DNA of 64,000 nucleotides from CAZEHS01 sp964424355 (GCA_964424355.1 CAYRIO010000001.1:186001-250000); one strand, 5' to 3'. Counted from the first letter of the stretch, positions 16,164 to 25,034 are shown. Numbers and translations are program-made. The notes: generated by a model not told the origin, from the letters alone.

Positions 16164-18083
16164 ATGGAGAGAATGATAAGAATCCTGTCTGTTGAGGACT
16201 CTGAATTGGATACGGAGCTGATTTTGGCGGCGTTGAGCGGTGGAGGCATTCAGGCGGCCTGCACCCGGGTGGACACGGCTGAAAGCATGCATGCGGCATT
16301 AACGGAGCAAGAGTGGGATGTCATTTTATGTGATTATGCCCTGCCTGGTTTCGATTCATTTTCCGCAATCCGGTTGGTAAAAGAAATGAAACTGGACATT
16401 CCCTTTATCGTGATATCCGGAACCATTGGAGAAGAAAATGCAATTCGTTTGATGCGGGAAGGCTGTCATGACTGGGTTATGAAACATAACCTGAAACGGC
16501 TGCCAACCGTTATGGAGCGTGAGCTGAGGGAAGCTGCTGTTCGTCAGGAAAACAAAGGCATGAAGGAACGTCTTCAAAAATATGAGCTCCTCGCACGCTA
16601 TGCCCATGACATCATGCTGTTCATTGACCCAACCGGCAGGATCATAGAAGTGAATGACGCGGCTGTAAAAGCGTATGGTTACACACGGGAAGAGCTGTTG
16701 AGAAAAAACATCTACGCAATCCGCCAGGGAGAGGCCATGAACGTCATTCAAGAGCAGATGGCCACCTCACAGACTCGGGGGATCCTGTTCGAAACGGTCC
16801 ATTTTCGAAAGGACGGCTCTTCTTTTCCTGTAGAAGTCAGTTCCCGTGGCACGCATATCAACGGGAATCCGGTTCTTTTCAGTGTGATCCGGGATATTTC
16901 TGAAAGAAAACAAATGGAAAATCGCATTGTGGCAGCCAAAGAAAAAGCAGAGGTGGCAAACCGGAGCAAAAGTCAGTTTTTGGCCAATATGTCCCATGAA
17001 ATCAGGACCCCCATGAATGGCATTATCGGGATGACCGAGCTGGCGTTGATGACTGAACTTGATGAGGAGCAGCGGGATTATATGGGGACTGTCAAGATAT
17101 CTGCACAATCCCTCTTAAGGGTTGTCAACGATGTACTGGACTACTCCAAGATTGAAGCCAGCAAAATGGAATTGACGATTCAGTGTTTTGAAATCCGGGA
17201 TATCATCAAAGATGTCATGGATCTGTTCATGATCAGCGCCGTTCAAAAGGGTCTTGCACTGCATGCCCTGATTGATGACGCGATCCCCAAAACCCTCAAA
17301 GGGGATGCGATCCGGCTTAAACAAGTGATTTCAAACGTTGTCGGCAATGCCGTGAAATTCACACCACAGGGCTGTGTCATTTTGGATCTTTCATTTGAAA
17401 TGCTTGAAGATCAGCAGATACGGTTGATATTTTCTGTGAAGGATACTGGAATCGGCATCATAGAGGCGCACCGCCAACAGCTTTTTCAGAGCTTTTACCA
17501 GGTTGAAGACACCATGGTCAGGAATTATGGCGGAACCGGTCTGGGTCTGTCCATCTCGAAAAGTATTGTGGATCTAATGGCTGGGTCATTCACCGTGAAC
17601 AGCAAAAAAGATGAGGGGAGCGAGTTTATCTTTTCTGTTGTGATGGCAGTAGATGCCGAGGACTGGCGGCCAAAATCAGAAACAAAGATCATACCGGCGC
17701 CGCTGTCGGGTGACCGGTTGGAAAGAAAAGCACTTTTGATTGAAGATGATGAGACCAGCAGGATGCTGGGAACCATCCTTTTGGAAAAGAAGGGGTTTAA
17801 GGTGGTTACCTCTGTGGATGGGAAAGACGCTGTCGAGAAAGCACTGGCCGATCGTTATGATCTCATCTTCATGGATATCAGCATTCCTATTTTGGACGGC
17901 TATGAAGCCACAGCCGCAATCCGGATGAAAGAACAGACCCGGACGCCCATCATTGCCATGACAGCCTATGCACTTGCCGGAGATCGCGAGAAATGTCTGG
18001 AATCGGGGATGGACGATTATCTGTCAAAACCCATCATCATTGCGGATTTGTATCAAGTGATTGAAAAATGGGTGAGGGATTGA
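16164..18083 (+). CDS. Hybrid histidine kinase: REC-PAS-HisKA-HATPase-REC
   Basis: A soluble 639-aa paralogue of the preceding gene without the GAF domain. Receiver 1 (1-120) shares VEDSELDTELI and ILCDYALPGFDSFSA with its neighbour. PAS spans ~145-255, HisKA contains NMSHEIRTPMNGIIG (His ~278), and HATPase has VVGNAVKFT, DTGIGI and GGTGLGLSIS. The C-terminal receiver (~520-635) has EDDETSRMLG, FMDISIPILDG and Lys in SKPIII, and is close to the lone receiver at 10370. Neither hybrid has an HPt or output domain. A terminator follows. Confidence 0.92.
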   Translation: MERMIRILSVEDSELDTELILAALSGGGIQAACTRVDTAESMHAALTEQEWDVILCDYALPGFDSFSAIRLVKEMKLDIPFIVISGTIGEENAIRLMREGCHDWVMKHNLKRLPTVMERELREAAVRQENKGMKERLQKYELLARYAHDIMLFIDPTGRIIEVNDAAVKAYGYTREELLRKNIYAIRQGEAMNVIQEQMATSQTRGILFETVHFRKDGSSFPVEVSSRGTHINGNPVLFSVIRDISERKQMENRIVAAKEKAEVANRSKSQFLANMSHEIRTPMNGIIGMTELALMTELDEEQRDYMGTVKISAQSLLRVVNDVLDYSKIEASKMELTIQCFEIRDIIKDVMDLFMISAVQKGLALHALIDDAIPKTLKGDAIRLKQVISNVVGNAVKFTPQGCVILDLSFEMLEDQQIRLIFSVKDTGIGIIEAHRQQLFQSFYQVEDTMVRNYGGTGLGLSISKSIVDLMAGSFTVNSKKDEGSEFIFSVVMAVDAEDWRPKSETKIIPAPLSGDRLERKALLIEDDETSRMLGTILLEKKGFKVVTSVDGKDAVEKALADRYDLIFMDISIPILDGYEATAAIRMKEQTRTPIIAMTAYALAGDREKCLESGMDDYLSKPIIIADLYQVIEKWVRD

Positions 18084-18119
18084 TTTTTAAACAGATGTAA
18101 CCACAGATCCTTAAGTGAG

Positions 18120-18149
18120 AGTCTTCCCGAATGCTGGGAAGGCTTTTTT
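18120..18149 (+). terminator. Terminator of the phosphorelay cluster
   Basis: AGTCTTCCC (18120-18128) pairs with GGGAAGGCT (18136-18144, one G-U pair) and is followed by T6. Confidence 0.85.
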
Positions 18150-18163
18150 ATTACAAAAAACGT

Positions 18164-18194
18164 ACAAATTTTCCGTGATAATCTGGAAATTTGT
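18164..18194. promoter_or_regulatory. Inverted repeat upstream of tetR-type gene, candidate operator
   Basis: ACAAATTTTCC (18164-18174) and GGAAATTTGT (18185-18194) form a near-perfect inverted repeat with a 10-bp spacer, about 65 bp before the TetR-family start. TetR regulators commonly bind such repeats in their own promoter; binding here is inferred. Confidence 0.45.
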
Positions 18195-18257
18195 GTTTCA
18201 AAAAAAACGCAGCAGGGTAAGTAAGCTGTAACTAACTTTTGATTGTGAGGTTGAATT

Positions 18258-18845
18258 ATGGATTTTCGTTTCTTACATAGAAAAGACACAATGCTTATTG
18301 CTGCCATTGATATCCTTGACCGAGGCGGGATACAAGGACTGACAACGAAAGAAATCGCCAAGGCCGAAGGGGTTACGGAAGCGGCTGTTTACAAGCATTA
18401 CACTGGAAAGGGTGAAATCGTGGAAGCAATCCTGGAACGGTTTGCTTCCTTCGATGATCAAATCTGCAATACCATCAGACAGCAAAATATGGAAGAAAAC
18501 CAAGGCATCCTGTTTTATGCCAGTGCTTATGCGGAATATTATCAGGGGTATCCTCAAATTGCGACCCTGTTATTCTCTTTTGACGTCTTTCGATACGACC
18601 CGAAACTGAAAAGAAGGATGCAGAATACGATGGATAACCGAAGAGCTTTTCTCGAAGAATTCATACAGGGCTGCAGAGGACAGGTATCGAAACCGGCAAA
18701 AATAGATCCCGGGGTAATGGCCAATCTGGTGCTGGGCTGTATCTGGAACAGCGTGTACTTTTGGAAGCTTCATGACGAAGAGTTGGATTTGAAGGCGGAA
18801 ATACTGACTGGAGTCAGATCCATTCTTGGGGTTTCAGAAGGCTAA
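18258..18845 (+). CDS. TetR/AcrR-family transcriptional regulator
   Basis: A 195-aa regulator with an N-terminal helix-turn-helix (residues ~10-55: AIDILDRGGIQGLTTKEIAK then GVTEAAVYKHYTGKGEIVEA), the standard TetR DNA-binding pattern. The rest is an all-helical ligand-binding/dimer domain without a recognisable specificity. It sits between the phosphorelay terminator and the first chemosensory cluster, so it may control itself and/or the che genes. An inverted repeat just upstream is a possible operator. Confidence 0.88.
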   Translation: MDFRFLHRKDTMLIAAIDILDRGGIQGLTTKEIAKAEGVTEAAVYKHYTGKGEIVEAILERFASFDDQICNTIRQQNMEENQGILFYASAYAEYYQGYPQIATLLFSFDVFRYDPKLKRRMQNTMDNRRAFLEEFIQGCRGQVSKPAKIDPGVMANLVLGCIWNSVYFWKLHDEELDLKAEILTGVRSILGVSEG

Positions 18846-18870
18846 CGGGGAGGCATGAAGGCATGAGATC

Positions 18871-19137
18871 ATGACTGGTTCTGTAGAGCACCAGCCCCTG
18901 GATAGGAACCGCATTGAAAATGTGGTGTGCATCATCCACACGGTAAAAGGATCATCCGCCATGATGCTTTTTCCTGAGATAGCAAAGATTTTGAATTTTG
19001 TTCACAAGGAAGTGGAAAAGGCGGTGAACAATATCGTGCCAGGGAGTAAAGGAAAGGTGCTGATCAGTCGGATCAATGTAATCACAGAAAGGTATGGCGT
19101 TGGAGATGTAGATATACGACATGGGAGGTGTGAATCA
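18871..19137 (+). pseudogene. Remnant of a CheA-type HPt domain, in frame with cheW
   Basis: This stretch encodes VVCIIHTVKGSSAMMLFP, which matches the phosphorylatable-His helix of a CheA P1 domain (compare FRIMHTIKGNSMMM in the CheA at 25035). The first P1 helix and the P1 end are missing or unrecognisable, and translation here has no well-spaced ribosome site. The frame runs without a stop into cheW, but cheW has its own GTG and ribosome site at 19138. It is most simply a leftover of an ancestral cheA-cheW duplication; an expressed HPt-CheW fusion from ATG 18871 (253 aa) cannot be excluded. Confidence 0.6.
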
Positions 19138-19632
19138 GTGAGTGTACAAGAGCAAAGGGGACTGGAGGATACAGAGGACACCCAAAAGGGGAAATATCTT
19201 ACCTTTGCGATCCAAGATGAAAGCTATGGAATAGAAATCCAGTATGTTACGGAAATAATCGGGATGCAGAAAATCACGGAGGTTCCGGATTTGCCGGAAT
19301 TCCTGCGCGGCATCATCAATCTTCGGGGAAAGATCATCCTGGTGATGGATATGCGGCTTCGTTTCCGGAAACCTCTAATCGCCTACAACGATCGTACCTG
19401 CATTGTGGTCGTGGATATCAGTGAGATATCCGTCGGACTGATCGTTGATACGGTGGCGGAGGTGCTTGTCATCAACGATGAGGATGTGGTTGATCCGCCG
19501 GAAACCATGATGGGAACGGCGAACCGATATATCAAAGCGATCGGCAAGGTAGGCAGCGACGTGAAATTGCTTCTGGATTGCAACAAGCTGTTGAAGGAAG
19601 ATGAGATGAATCTTCTGTTGGAAATCAAGTAA
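19138..19632 (+). CDS. cheW: CheW chemotaxis coupling protein
   Basis: CheW links chemoreceptors to CheA at the membrane array. This ~164-aa protein has the CheW SH3-like core (KYLTFAIQDESYGIEI, PEFLRGIINLRGKIILVMD and SVGLIVDTVAEVL). GTG 19138 is chosen because GGGAGGTG lies nine bases upstream; the frame continues upstream into an HPt remnant. It is closely similar to the CheW at 27139 (both have a DTQK-K-LTF start and GIGKV-VKLLLD end), so the pair arose by duplication. It is followed by an MCP gene. Confidence 0.9.
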   Translation: MSVQEQRGLEDTEDTQKGKYLTFAIQDESYGIEIQYVTEIIGMQKITEVPDLPEFLRGIINLRGKIILVMDMRLRFRKPLIAYNDRTCIVVVDISEISVGLIVDTVAEVLVINDEDVVDPPETMMGTANRYIKAIGKVGSDVKLLLDCNKLLKEDEMNLLLEIK

Positions 19633-19714
19633 GCGGGTGGGAGAATGTCCGGAGATCTAAAGGTTGGTATTGATTCAGAGAGATAAGAAAACCACACATT
19701 CAGGAGGGAAACAC

Positions 19715-22210
19715 ATGAAGGGTTTTTATAATCTGAAGATCAGCGCAAAGCTATTAACGGGATTTGCTATTGTTGCGCTAATCGCCGGGGCGGTAGGCGC
19801 TTTCGGAATACTGAATATCAAGAAAGCTGATAACTCAGATACCATGCTTTATGAGAACTTTACGGTTCCGATTTCTGAAATGGGGAATATCTCAACGGCA
19901 TTCCAACGGCTGCGAGTCAATGTGAGGGACCTGATTCTTTCAAGAACACCGGAAGAAGTCGCTTCTAATACAACGAAGATTAAGGATCGGGAAGCTGAAA
20001 TCGATAAACTGGCTGTTGAATTTGAGAAGACGATCCTCTCAGATGTCATGCGCGAGGATTTTGAAAAATTTCAAAGCAACAAAACCGCATTTTACACCGC
20101 GTTAGAAAAAGTGGTCATGCTGACGAATGCACAGCAGAAAGATGCGGCCCTGGATTCGATGTCGGAAAAGGGCGAATCCGGAATGGCTTCCCGCGCCATG
20201 CAGGATTCAATTGATTCTATTGTTAAGACCAAGGTGGAGCAGGCAAAAGGTAAATCTGCCGACAACACCGTACAGGCAAACAAGACCATGACAATTATGG
20301 GGATCATGGTGGGAATCGCCATGGTGCTGGCTATCGGTTTGGGTCTGTTCCTATCCCGGATCATCAGCAAACCACTGATCAAGTCAGTAGAAATGATTCA
20401 GGAAATGAGCAAGGGGCATCTGGGCATGCGGATGAATATGGACGCAAAGGACGAAGTAGGGGTCATGGCCAGCGCCATGGATGCCTTTGCGGATGATCTT
20501 CAAGCCAATGTCATCGGTGTGTTGGATGGCATCTCCAAAGGGGATGTCAGCATGAATATTGAAGTGAAGGACGACAAAGACGAGATATCCCCCGCTCTGA
20601 AACGTTCCATTGAAGCCATCCGCAGCCTGGTAGCGGATGCGAATCGGTTGGAACTGGCTGCTGTTGAAGGGAAACTGGAGACCCGTGCCGATGCAAGCAA
20701 GCACAGCGGCGACTTCGCGAAAATTGTAAACGGTGTCAACAGCTGCCTGGATGCGGTCATTGGGCCGTTGAACGTAGCTGCAGGTTATGTGGATCGGATC
20801 TCTAAAGGGGATATTCCTCCCAAAATCACTGACACCTACAATGGTGATTTCAATACCATCAAGAATAATCTGAACAACTGCGTGGATATCATGAACGGCT
20901 TGCTGAAAGAAACAAACATGCTGATAGAGGCCGCCGCAGAGGGCCGTTTGTCGACCCGGGCCGATGCAACGAGCTTTGTGGGGGATTGGAAAAAACTAGT
21001 CCAGGGCTTTAATGAAATTCTTGAAGCTGTTATCGCGCCGGTGAAGGAAGCCACGCTTGTTCTCACGGAAATGAGCAACGGAAATCTGCAGAATCGTGTT
21101 ACTGGAAACTTCAAAGGGGATCATGCGGATATTAAAAATGCATTGAACAACACTCTGGATTCTCTTTCCAGCTACGTCAGCGAAATCTCCCACACATTAG
21201 AAGAGATGGCCAATTCCAATTTGGATCTGGCGATCACCAACGATTACAAAGGCGATTTCTCTGCAATCAAAGAAGCGCTGAATCTGATAATCTCCTCCCT
21301 CAACGAAGTATTGGGCGAGATGGGCAATGCGTCCGATCAGGTAGCGGCTGGCTCACGTCAGGTGTCTGATGGCAGCCAGGCGCTTTCACAGGGCTCAACA
21401 GAACAGGCAAGCGCTGTTGAGCAGCTGACTGCCAGCATCACAGAAATAGCGGCACAGACAAAGCAGAACGCTGCCAATGCCAGCCAGGCCAATGAATTGG
21501 CAACACAGGCACGTATTAACGCCGATCAAGGGAACCAGTATATGCAGGGCATGTTGAAATCCATGCAGGATATCAACGAATCCTCCAACAGCATTTCTAA
21601 GATCATCAAGGTCATTGATGAGATTGCCTTCCAGACCAACATCCTGGCTTTGAATGCCGCAGTGGAAGCGGCCCGTGCAGGGCAGCATGGAAAAGGCTTC
21701 GCCGTGGTGGCGGAAGAAGTACGGAATCTGGCGGCCCGCAGTGCCAATGCAGCCAAAGAAACAACCTCTATGATTGAAGGCTCCATTTCAAAGGTGGAGG
21801 ACGGCACCAAGATTGCCAACGAAACCGCAGGGGCACTCACGAAGATCGTGGATGGTGTTGCGAAGGCAGCTAATTTGGTAGGTGAGATTGCAACCGCTTC
21901 CAATGAGCAGGCCAACGGCATTTTCCAGATCAACAAGGGTGTAGAGCAGGTTTCCCAGGTGGTTCAGACCAACTCAGCAACGGCAGAGCAGAGTGCTGCG
22001 GCCAGTGAAGAACTGAGCGGTCAGGCAGAAATGCTTAAAGAAATGGTTGGTAACTTCCGCCTAAAACGGGGTATAGGGAATAGAGCACCTAAAGCATCAC
22101 TGCGGGAGCCTGAATTGAAGAAAGCCGGTAAACGGGCAGAACACGAACCCAAAGCAGCACTTGGGACTCCACGGATCTCGCTGAGCGATGGGGAGTTCGG
22201 AAAATATTAA
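19715..22210 (+). CDS. Methyl-accepting chemotaxis protein with 4-helix sensor and multiple HAMP-like modules
   Basis: An 831-aa chemoreceptor. TM1 lies at ~10-32 and TM2 at ~190-212, with a four-helix-bundle-type periplasmic domain between. After TM2 comes an array of HAMP-like repeats (~215-545), visible as recurring segments: ISKGDVSMNI, LAAVEGKLETRADA, ISKGDIPPKITDTYNGDF, AAAEGRLSTRADA, MSNGNLQNRVTGNFKGD and ANSNLDLAITNDYKGDF. The signalling domain (~560-800) has the hairpin tip NILALNAAVEAARAGQHG. The tail is basic/linker-like. Start ATG 19715 follows AGGAGGG. It lies directly upstream of cheR. Confidence 0.93.
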   Translation: MKGFYNLKISAKLLTGFAIVALIAGAVGAFGILNIKKADNSDTMLYENFTVPISEMGNISTAFQRLRVNVRDLILSRTPEEVASNTTKIKDREAEIDKLAVEFEKTILSDVMREDFEKFQSNKTAFYTALEKVVMLTNAQQKDAALDSMSEKGESGMASRAMQDSIDSIVKTKVEQAKGKSADNTVQANKTMTIMGIMVGIAMVLAIGLGLFLSRIISKPLIKSVEMIQEMSKGHLGMRMNMDAKDEVGVMASAMDAFADDLQANVIGVLDGISKGDVSMNIEVKDDKDEISPALKRSIEAIRSLVADANRLELAAVEGKLETRADASKHSGDFAKIVNGVNSCLDAVIGPLNVAAGYVDRISKGDIPPKITDTYNGDFNTIKNNLNNCVDIMNGLLKETNMLIEAAAEGRLSTRADATSFVGDWKKLVQGFNEILEAVIAPVKEATLVLTEMSNGNLQNRVTGNFKGDHADIKNALNNTLDSLSSYVSEISHTLEEMANSNLDLAITNDYKGDFSAIKEALNLIISSLNEVLGEMGNASDQVAAGSRQVSDGSQALSQGSTEQASAVEQLTASITEIAAQTKQNAANASQANELATQARINADQGNQYMQGMLKSMQDINESSNSISKIIKVIDEIAFQTNILALNAAVEAARAGQHGKGFAVVAEEVRNLAARSANAAKETTSMIEGSISKVEDGTKIANETAGALTKIVDGVAKAANLVGEIATASNEQANGIFQINKGVEQVSQVVQTNSATAEQSAAASEELSGQAEMLKEMVGNFRLKRGIGNRAPKASLREPELKKAGKRAEHEPKAALGTPRISLSDGEFGKY

Positions 22211-22219
22211 ATGAATTTG

Positions 22220-22237
22220 CGGGGCCTTCGGGCCCCG
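22220..22237 (+). other. Very stable UUCG-capped hairpin between mcp and cheR
   Basis: CGGGGCC-TTCG-GGCCCCG is a perfect 7-bp GC stem closed by a C(UUCG)G tetraloop, 10 bases after the MCP stop and 25 before the cheR start. No T tract follows, so it is more likely an mRNA stability or processing element than a terminator. Confidence 0.6.
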
Positions 22238-22262
22238 CCCCTGGAAAGGGGAGTCAGATGGC

Positions 22263-23075
22263 ATGATCCAGATTACGATTCAGGAAATGAAGCGGATGAC
22301 CGAATTTGTACAGTCGCATTTCGGCATAAACCTGACAGAAAAGAAGAACCTGGTCGAAGGGCGATTGGCGAAGCTTCTGGCAGACCGGGAGATAGACAGC
22401 TTTGATGCCTACTTTCAAATGGTGGTAGCCGATAAGAGCGGGGCAGAGGTATCCCTGCTCATCGACAAACTCAGCACCAATCACACCTTTTTCATGCGGG
22501 AAGCCAGCCACTTCGATTATTTCAGAGACAAGGTGCTGCCGTGGTTGGCTGAAACGGTTAAAGACAGGGATCTCCGGGTCTGGTGCGCAGGCTGTTCTTC
22601 CGGAGAAGAGCCCTATACATTGGCGATGATTCTTTCCGATTATTTTGGAAAAGACCAGATTTATTGGGATATGAAAATTTTGGCTACAGACATCTCCGTT
22701 TCGGTTCTGAATGCGGCTAAAGAAGGAATCTATACCGGCGAAGAAGTGAGGACCCTCCCGAAGGCCTGGCAGCTGGGATATTTCAATGCAATCGGCGCTG
22801 ACAAATACAGAGTGTGCGATACCATACGGAATCAGGTGATCTTCAGATCGTTCAACCTGATGGAACCGGTATTGCCTTTTAGGAAAGCTTTCCATGTGAT
22901 ATTTTGCAGGAATGTCATGATCTATTTTGATCAGGAAACAAAGAATCAGCTGGTCCAACGGTATTATAGCCAAACAACATCTGGCGGCTACCTGTTCATT
23001 GGGCATTCCGAATCGCTTTCAAGAGATACTATGGGATATCGGTACATCCTGCCATCGGTCTACAGAAAGGAATAG
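22263..23075 (+). CDS. cheR: CheR chemoreceptor methyltransferase
   Basis: It methylates receptor glutamates with S-adenosylmethionine for adaptation. The 270-aa protein has the N-terminal helical domain and the SAM-binding core: RVWCAGCSSGEEPYTLAMIL, ILATDISVSVLNAAKEG and VIFCRNVMIYFD. NHTFFMREASHFDYF is the typical CheR linker motif. The ATG at 22263 follows GGAAAGGGGAGTCAG. It pairs with the CheB at 27656. Confidence 0.95.
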   Translation: MIQITIQEMKRMTEFVQSHFGINLTEKKNLVEGRLAKLLADREIDSFDAYFQMVVADKSGAEVSLLIDKLSTNHTFFMREASHFDYFRDKVLPWLAETVKDRDLRVWCAGCSSGEEPYTLAMILSDYFGKDQIYWDMKILATDISVSVLNAAKEGIYTGEEVRTLPKAWQLGYFNAIGADKYRVCDTIRNQVIFRSFNLMEPVLPFRKAFHVIFCRNVMIYFDQETKNQLVQRYYSQTTSGGYLFIGHSESLSRDTMGYRYILPSVYRKE

Positions 23076-23111
23076 TCGGTCGGAATACCGGCTGTCTTGA
23101 AGGGTGAAGCC

Positions 23112-24257
23112 ATGAATAACCAGATGATAATGCGTAAGGAACCAGGTGTGGTAAGAAGCACCGCACAGATATTCACTCAGAATCGGATTATGACGGAAGC
23201 CTTGAATCTGGCCGGTGTAATGATTCTGATCATCAATGATGCCCGGCAGATCGTCTATGCCAACCGTCTGATGCTGGATGCTTTGCAAAGGGATTCCGTT
23301 GATGAAATTCTGGGGCTGCGTCCTGGGGAAGCAATGAACTGCGCCCATGCTCAGGATATGCCGGGAGGGTGTGGCACCGGCCCAGCCTGCAAGGATTGTT
23401 CAGCCTTGAACCTGATTCTCAGAAGCATTACCACGGGCGTTCCTCAGGAAGATGAAGTGGCAATCCAGCGAACCGGGTATGGAATCAACAGTGCGATCAA
23501 TATGAAGGTGAAGGTGGTTCCGTACACGCTGACTGGAGAAATCTGTTATATACTGACCTTGAGCGATAACACCGATACCATCCGGCGAAGAGAACTGGAA
23601 CGGATCTTTTTTCACGATATTTTAAATTCTACCGGGGCCATCAAGAACTATCTGGCGTTACTGGTGGATGAATTTCCGGAATCCTTGAAGGCCGATGTCC
23701 GCTTTCTGGATACCGCATTGGCGGAAACGATAGAGGATATCCACGCGCAGAAGTCACTGGGGGATGCAGAAAATCATGATTATCAGGTACATATCACCGC
23801 GGTCTCTCCCTATGATATGTTCCAATCCATCATGAGATATTTCAAGTTCTATCAGGAAAGAGAGTTTAAAAAAATGTCTCTTTCTGTTCCGGAGAAAACA
23901 GCGGTTCTTTTTACGGATTCCCGAATCCTGCGAAGGGTTTTGATTAACATGGTGAAAAACGCGTTGGAAGCAACCGATAAGGATGGAGAAGTCCGCCTAT
24001 GCTATGAGGAGCTAACAGATCAGGTTCATACCAGCCGGTTTTCAGTGTGGAACCCAGGGTACATCGAGCCGATGGTACAATCCCGGATATTCAACAGGTC
24101 CTTCAGTACCAAGGGGTTTGGAAGAGGCCTGGGCACCTATAGCATGAAGCTATTCGGAGAAAAATATCTGGGCGCTCGGGTGGGGTTCAGTTCTAACGAG
24201 AAAGAGGGCACAGCATTCTATATCCTGATGCCGGAGAATGTGGAGGGAATAACATGA
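23112..24257 (+). CDS. PAS-type sensor histidine kinase of the chemosensory cluster
   Basis: A soluble 381-aa kinase with a PAS-like N-terminal domain (~40-170), including a CSALNLILRS segment after cysteines in GGCGTGPACKDC. The dimerisation helix reads FFHDILNSTGAIKNYL (putative phospho-His ~174). The ATPase domain has MVKNALEATDKDG, a degenerate G1 box (VWNPGYIEP) and GFGRGLGTYSMKL. The stop overlaps the start of the following receiver gene by ATGA, so that receiver is its likely partner. ATG 23112 is preferred (GAAGGGTGAAGCC upstream); TTG 23097 is in frame. Presence inside a che operon suggests an accessory input. Confidence 0.85.
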   Translation: MNNQMIMRKEPGVVRSTAQIFTQNRIMTEALNLAGVMILIINDARQIVYANRLMLDALQRDSVDEILGLRPGEAMNCAHAQDMPGGCGTGPACKDCSALNLILRSITTGVPQEDEVAIQRTGYGINSAINMKVKVVPYTLTGEICYILTLSDNTDTIRRRELERIFFHDILNSTGAIKNYLALLVDEFPESLKADVRFLDTALAETIEDIHAQKSLGDAENHDYQVHITAVSPYDMFQSIMRYFKFYQEREFKKMSLSVPEKTAVLFTDSRILRRVLINMVKNALEATDKDGEVRLCYEELTDQVHTSRFSVWNPGYIEPMVQSRIFNRSFSTKGFGRGLGTYSMKLFGEKYLGARVGFSSNEKEGTAFYILMPENVEGIT

Positions 24258-24646
24258 GAATACTGATTGTGGAGGACGATATCACGTCAAGAACACTAAT
24301 GAAGCGCTATCTGGCGCGGCATGGCACCTGTGAGGTGGCAGTGGACGGGATTGAAGCCCTGGAGATATTTCTGACGGCACATAAGGAAAACAATCCATTT
24401 CGTCTCATCTGCCTGGATATCATGATGCCCAAACTGGACGGACTTTCGACGCTGCGGGCGATCCGGGATTTTGAGAACCAGAAAAAAATACCGGAAGAAA
24501 AGCGTGCCATGATCATCATGACGACTGCACTGAATGACCAGCAGACGGTAAACGAATCCTACGAATTGGGCTGTGAAGCTTTTGCATGGAAGCCGATCGA
24601 TGTTCAAAAATTTACCGAGGTCCTTGAAAAGCTGGGGCTGATCTAA
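24254..24646 (+). CDS. Receiver-only response regulator
   Basis: A 130-aa CheY-like receiver: LIVEDDITS acidic pocket, phosphoacceptor Asp in CLDIMMPKLDG, Thr in MTTALND and Lys in WKPIDVQKF. It is translationally coupled (ATGA overlap) to the kinase upstream. It is a paralogue of the receiver at 28733, sharing an unusually long insert after the Asp (RDFENQKKIPEEKRAMIIM). It has no output domain. Confidence 0.9.
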   Translation: MRILIVEDDITSRTLMKRYLARHGTCEVAVDGIEALEIFLTAHKENNPFRLICLDIMMPKLDGLSTLRAIRDFENQKKIPEEKRAMIIMTTALNDQQTVNESYELGCEAFAWKPIDVQKFTEVLEKLGLI

Positions 24647-24659
24647 CAGACTGGCTGGT

Positions 24660-24986
24660 GTGATGATTCGCAAGAAGGTGAGCGATAATCTGAAAAGGCA
24701 GAAAGGTGCCATGACAGAGTTGCCCAACCGCATGCTGTTCAATTACAAAGCAACCGTCGCTATTGAACAGGCTCGCGAAGCCGGAAAAACCCGTGTGATC
24801 CTCTCTATCGATATCGATCATTTTAAGGATATCAATGATCTTTATGGCTATGCATTGGGGGATATGAGCACCTGGTGCTGCTGGAGAACCTCGATGATTC
24901 AAATTCATTATCCCGTTGCATCACTACCATTTGGGGGTGCAATAAGATTCAGGGCTGCTTGTTCGCCAGTACATGGCTTTAACTGA
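24660..24986 (+). pseudogene. Decayed GGDEF (diguanylate cyclase) fragment
   Basis: The frame encodes the start of a GGDEF domain (TELPNRMLFNYKATVAIEQA, then LSIDIDHFKDINDLYGYALGD). At about 24862 it jumps: the neighbouring frame reads EHLVLLENLDDSNSLSRC, which matches the sequence just after the GGDEF signature. The stretch between, with the catalytic GGDEF motif, is deleted. The result is a frameshifted internal deletion that cannot make c-di-GMP. It starts 14 bp after the receiver stop, so the ancestor may have been co-transcribed with it. Confidence 0.75.
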
Positions 24987-25034
24987 AAGGTGAGTTGATC
25001 TTTCCAGACCTAAAAGGAATTGGAGGCGTGAACG

